In this document: positions 63,599 through 64,000 of the stretch, in pieces
Layout: every line of letters starts with the position of its first letter
Numbering within the stretch: position 1 is the stretch's first letter
DNA from: Centropus unirufus
Taxonomy: Eukaryota; Chordata; Aves; Cuculiformes; Centropidae
Direction of reading: 5' to 3'
DNA length: 64,000 nucleotides
NCBI GenBank assembly: GCA_013397695.1
Contig: VYZI01000018.1
Location: 2,276,921 to 2,340,920 of the forward strand
Made by a program: the position numbers and the translations under genes
Notes under the pieces: model-generated
What the model was told of the DNA's origin: nothing
Seen by the model: only the letters and a program-made list of their open reading frames with translations
Database searches by the model: none

Positions 63599-63864
63599 TC
63601 AGGCGGGGCCGCCCGGGGCTCCCGGGGGCGCGGGGGCGGCCAGCGCCTCCCGCTCCCGCTTCTTCTGCTTCATGCGGCGGTTCTGGAACCAGACCTTCAC
63701 CTGGGCGTCGCGGAGGCGCAGCGAGCGGGCCACCTCGAGGCGGCGGGACCGCGACAGGTACCGGCTGAAGTGGAACTCCTTCTCCAGCTCCGTGAGCTGC
63801 CGAGTGCTGAAGCTGGTGCGTGCGGGGCAGGCGGGATGCTCGCCCCCGCACGGCGCCGCGCCGC
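63599..63864 (-). CDS. HOXD1: HOXD1 exon 2: complete homeodomain and C-terminus
   Basis: HOXD1 is a labial-group (paralogue group 1) homeodomain transcription factor that acts in the nucleus, usually with PBX/MEIS partners. The exon begins after TTGCAG with two bases completing a split codon. It gives 10 linker residues, the 60-residue homeodomain, and a 17-residue Ala/Pro/Gly tail ending at TGA 63599-63601. The homeodomain keeps RTSFSTRQLTELEKEFHF, the group-1 signature, and the DNA-contact helix KVWFQNRRMKQKKRE with W48, F49, Q50, N51 and R53. It differs from other group-1 proteins at many otherwise fixed positions, for example S23, R24, S29, V34, R36, R41, A43 and V47. The neighbour MTX2 distinguishes HOXD1 from HOXA1 or HOXB1. 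The frame is open and intact, and base composition is very GC-rich. Confidence 0.92.
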
Positions 63865-63985
63865 CTGCAACGCCGAAAAACACCGCGCTTCAGCCAGGGA
63901 AGGGGAAGGGAGCGGGGCGGGTGCCGGGGGCAGAGGGGAGCCGGGGTGGGAGCAGCCCCCGCCCGCTCCTTGCCGTCCCACTCAC
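63865..63985 (-). other. HOXD1: HOXD1 intron 1 (121 bp)
   Basis: A very short intron with donor GAA|GTGAGT and acceptor TTTTTCGGCGTTGCAG. The sense strand is C-rich through most of its length (opposite strand with repeated G runs). Its small size and composition fit a GC-rich avian gene. Confidence 0.75.
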
Positions 63986-64000
63986 TTCTCCCGGGCGGGC
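63986..64000 (-). CDS. HOXD1: HOXD1 exon 1, last 15 nt (cut by window edge)
   Basis: The sense strand reads to the donor so that, in the frame set by exon 2, it encodes PPGR plus the first base of a Ser codon. Group-1 Hox proteins have a PPKT-like segment just before this intron, which supports both the donor and the phase. The start codon, activation region and PBX-binding hexapeptide would lie beyond the window. Confidence 0.72.

Larger units (their letters stand above)
63120..64000. promoter_or_regulatory. HOXD1: CpG island over the HOXD1 3' half
   Basis: CpG density and GC content rise sharply from about 63120 to the window edge, covering the end of the gene and its intron. Intragenic CpG islands are usual in Hox clusters, where they are commonly Polycomb targets. 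Regulatory status here is inferred from composition only. Confidence 0.55.

Noticed and set aside
63291..63851. 186-codon minus-strand frame overlapping the homeobox
   Set aside because: It is an out-of-frame shadow of HOXD1 exon 2; the homeodomain is in the other frame.
63599..63864. Identity as HOXA1 or HOXB1
   Set aside because: Those genes neighbour SKAP2 and SKAP1 respectively. The same-strand neighbour here is MTX2, which is diagnostic for HOXD1.
1..64000. CRISPR array, tRNA, rRNA, bacterial-type operon or defence system
   Set aside because: No regularly spaced repeats and no tRNA or rRNA signatures were seen; gene structure is that of a vertebrate nuclear genome.

Overview
The window is vertebrate nuclear DNA, most likely from a bird. 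It has long introns with GT/AG borders, an AT-rich background with compact CpG islands, and several CR1 LINE fragments of the avian type. Two protein-coding genes are recognisable, both on the minus strand. They are MTX2 (metaxin-2, complete, ten coding exons between 16871 and 50607) and the 3' part of a labial-group Hox gene (63599-64000). The order Hox paralogue-group-1 gene, then about 13 kb, then MTX2 in the same orientation is the vertebrate HoxD arrangement, so the Hox gene is called HOXD1.

Layout: 1-16570 is noncoding DNA downstream of MTX2. In mammals the equivalent position is the start of the gene desert (the 3' regulatory landscape) that controls HoxD genes. It holds one plus-strand CR1 (13769-14212) and a few motif-dense stretches that could be regulatory. 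16570-50720 is MTX2: polyadenylation signal, exons 10 to 1, and a CpG-island promoter. Joining the exons gives 831 nt, or 276 codons plus none left over except the stop (276 aa), aligned without internal gaps to the 263-residue human protein, with a 13-residue longer C-terminus. Introns 1 and 3 are large (13.4 and 11.2 kb). Intron 1 carries two CR1 loci, one of which runs into the CpG island near exon 1. 50720-63100 is the HOXD1-MTX2 intergenic interval, without recognisable genes. 63100-64000 is the GC-rich end of HOXD1: the last 15 nt of exon 1, a 121-bp intron and exon 2 with the whole homeodomain.

The genes are not functionally coupled: HOXD1 is a sequence-specific transcription factor of axial patterning and MTX2 is a mitochondrial outer-membrane biogenesis factor. 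Their proximity is old synteny. I found no CRISPR array, RNA gene, operon or novel system. The most useful unusual points are the strongly diverged, arginine/alanine-enriched HOXD1 homeodomain exon, a consensus in-frame splice donor inside MTX2 exon 8, an extended MTX2 C-terminus, and a CR1 element merged into the MTX2 CpG island. Exons were located by hand reading and recall of the human MTX2 and Hox1 families; no alignment or database search was run.
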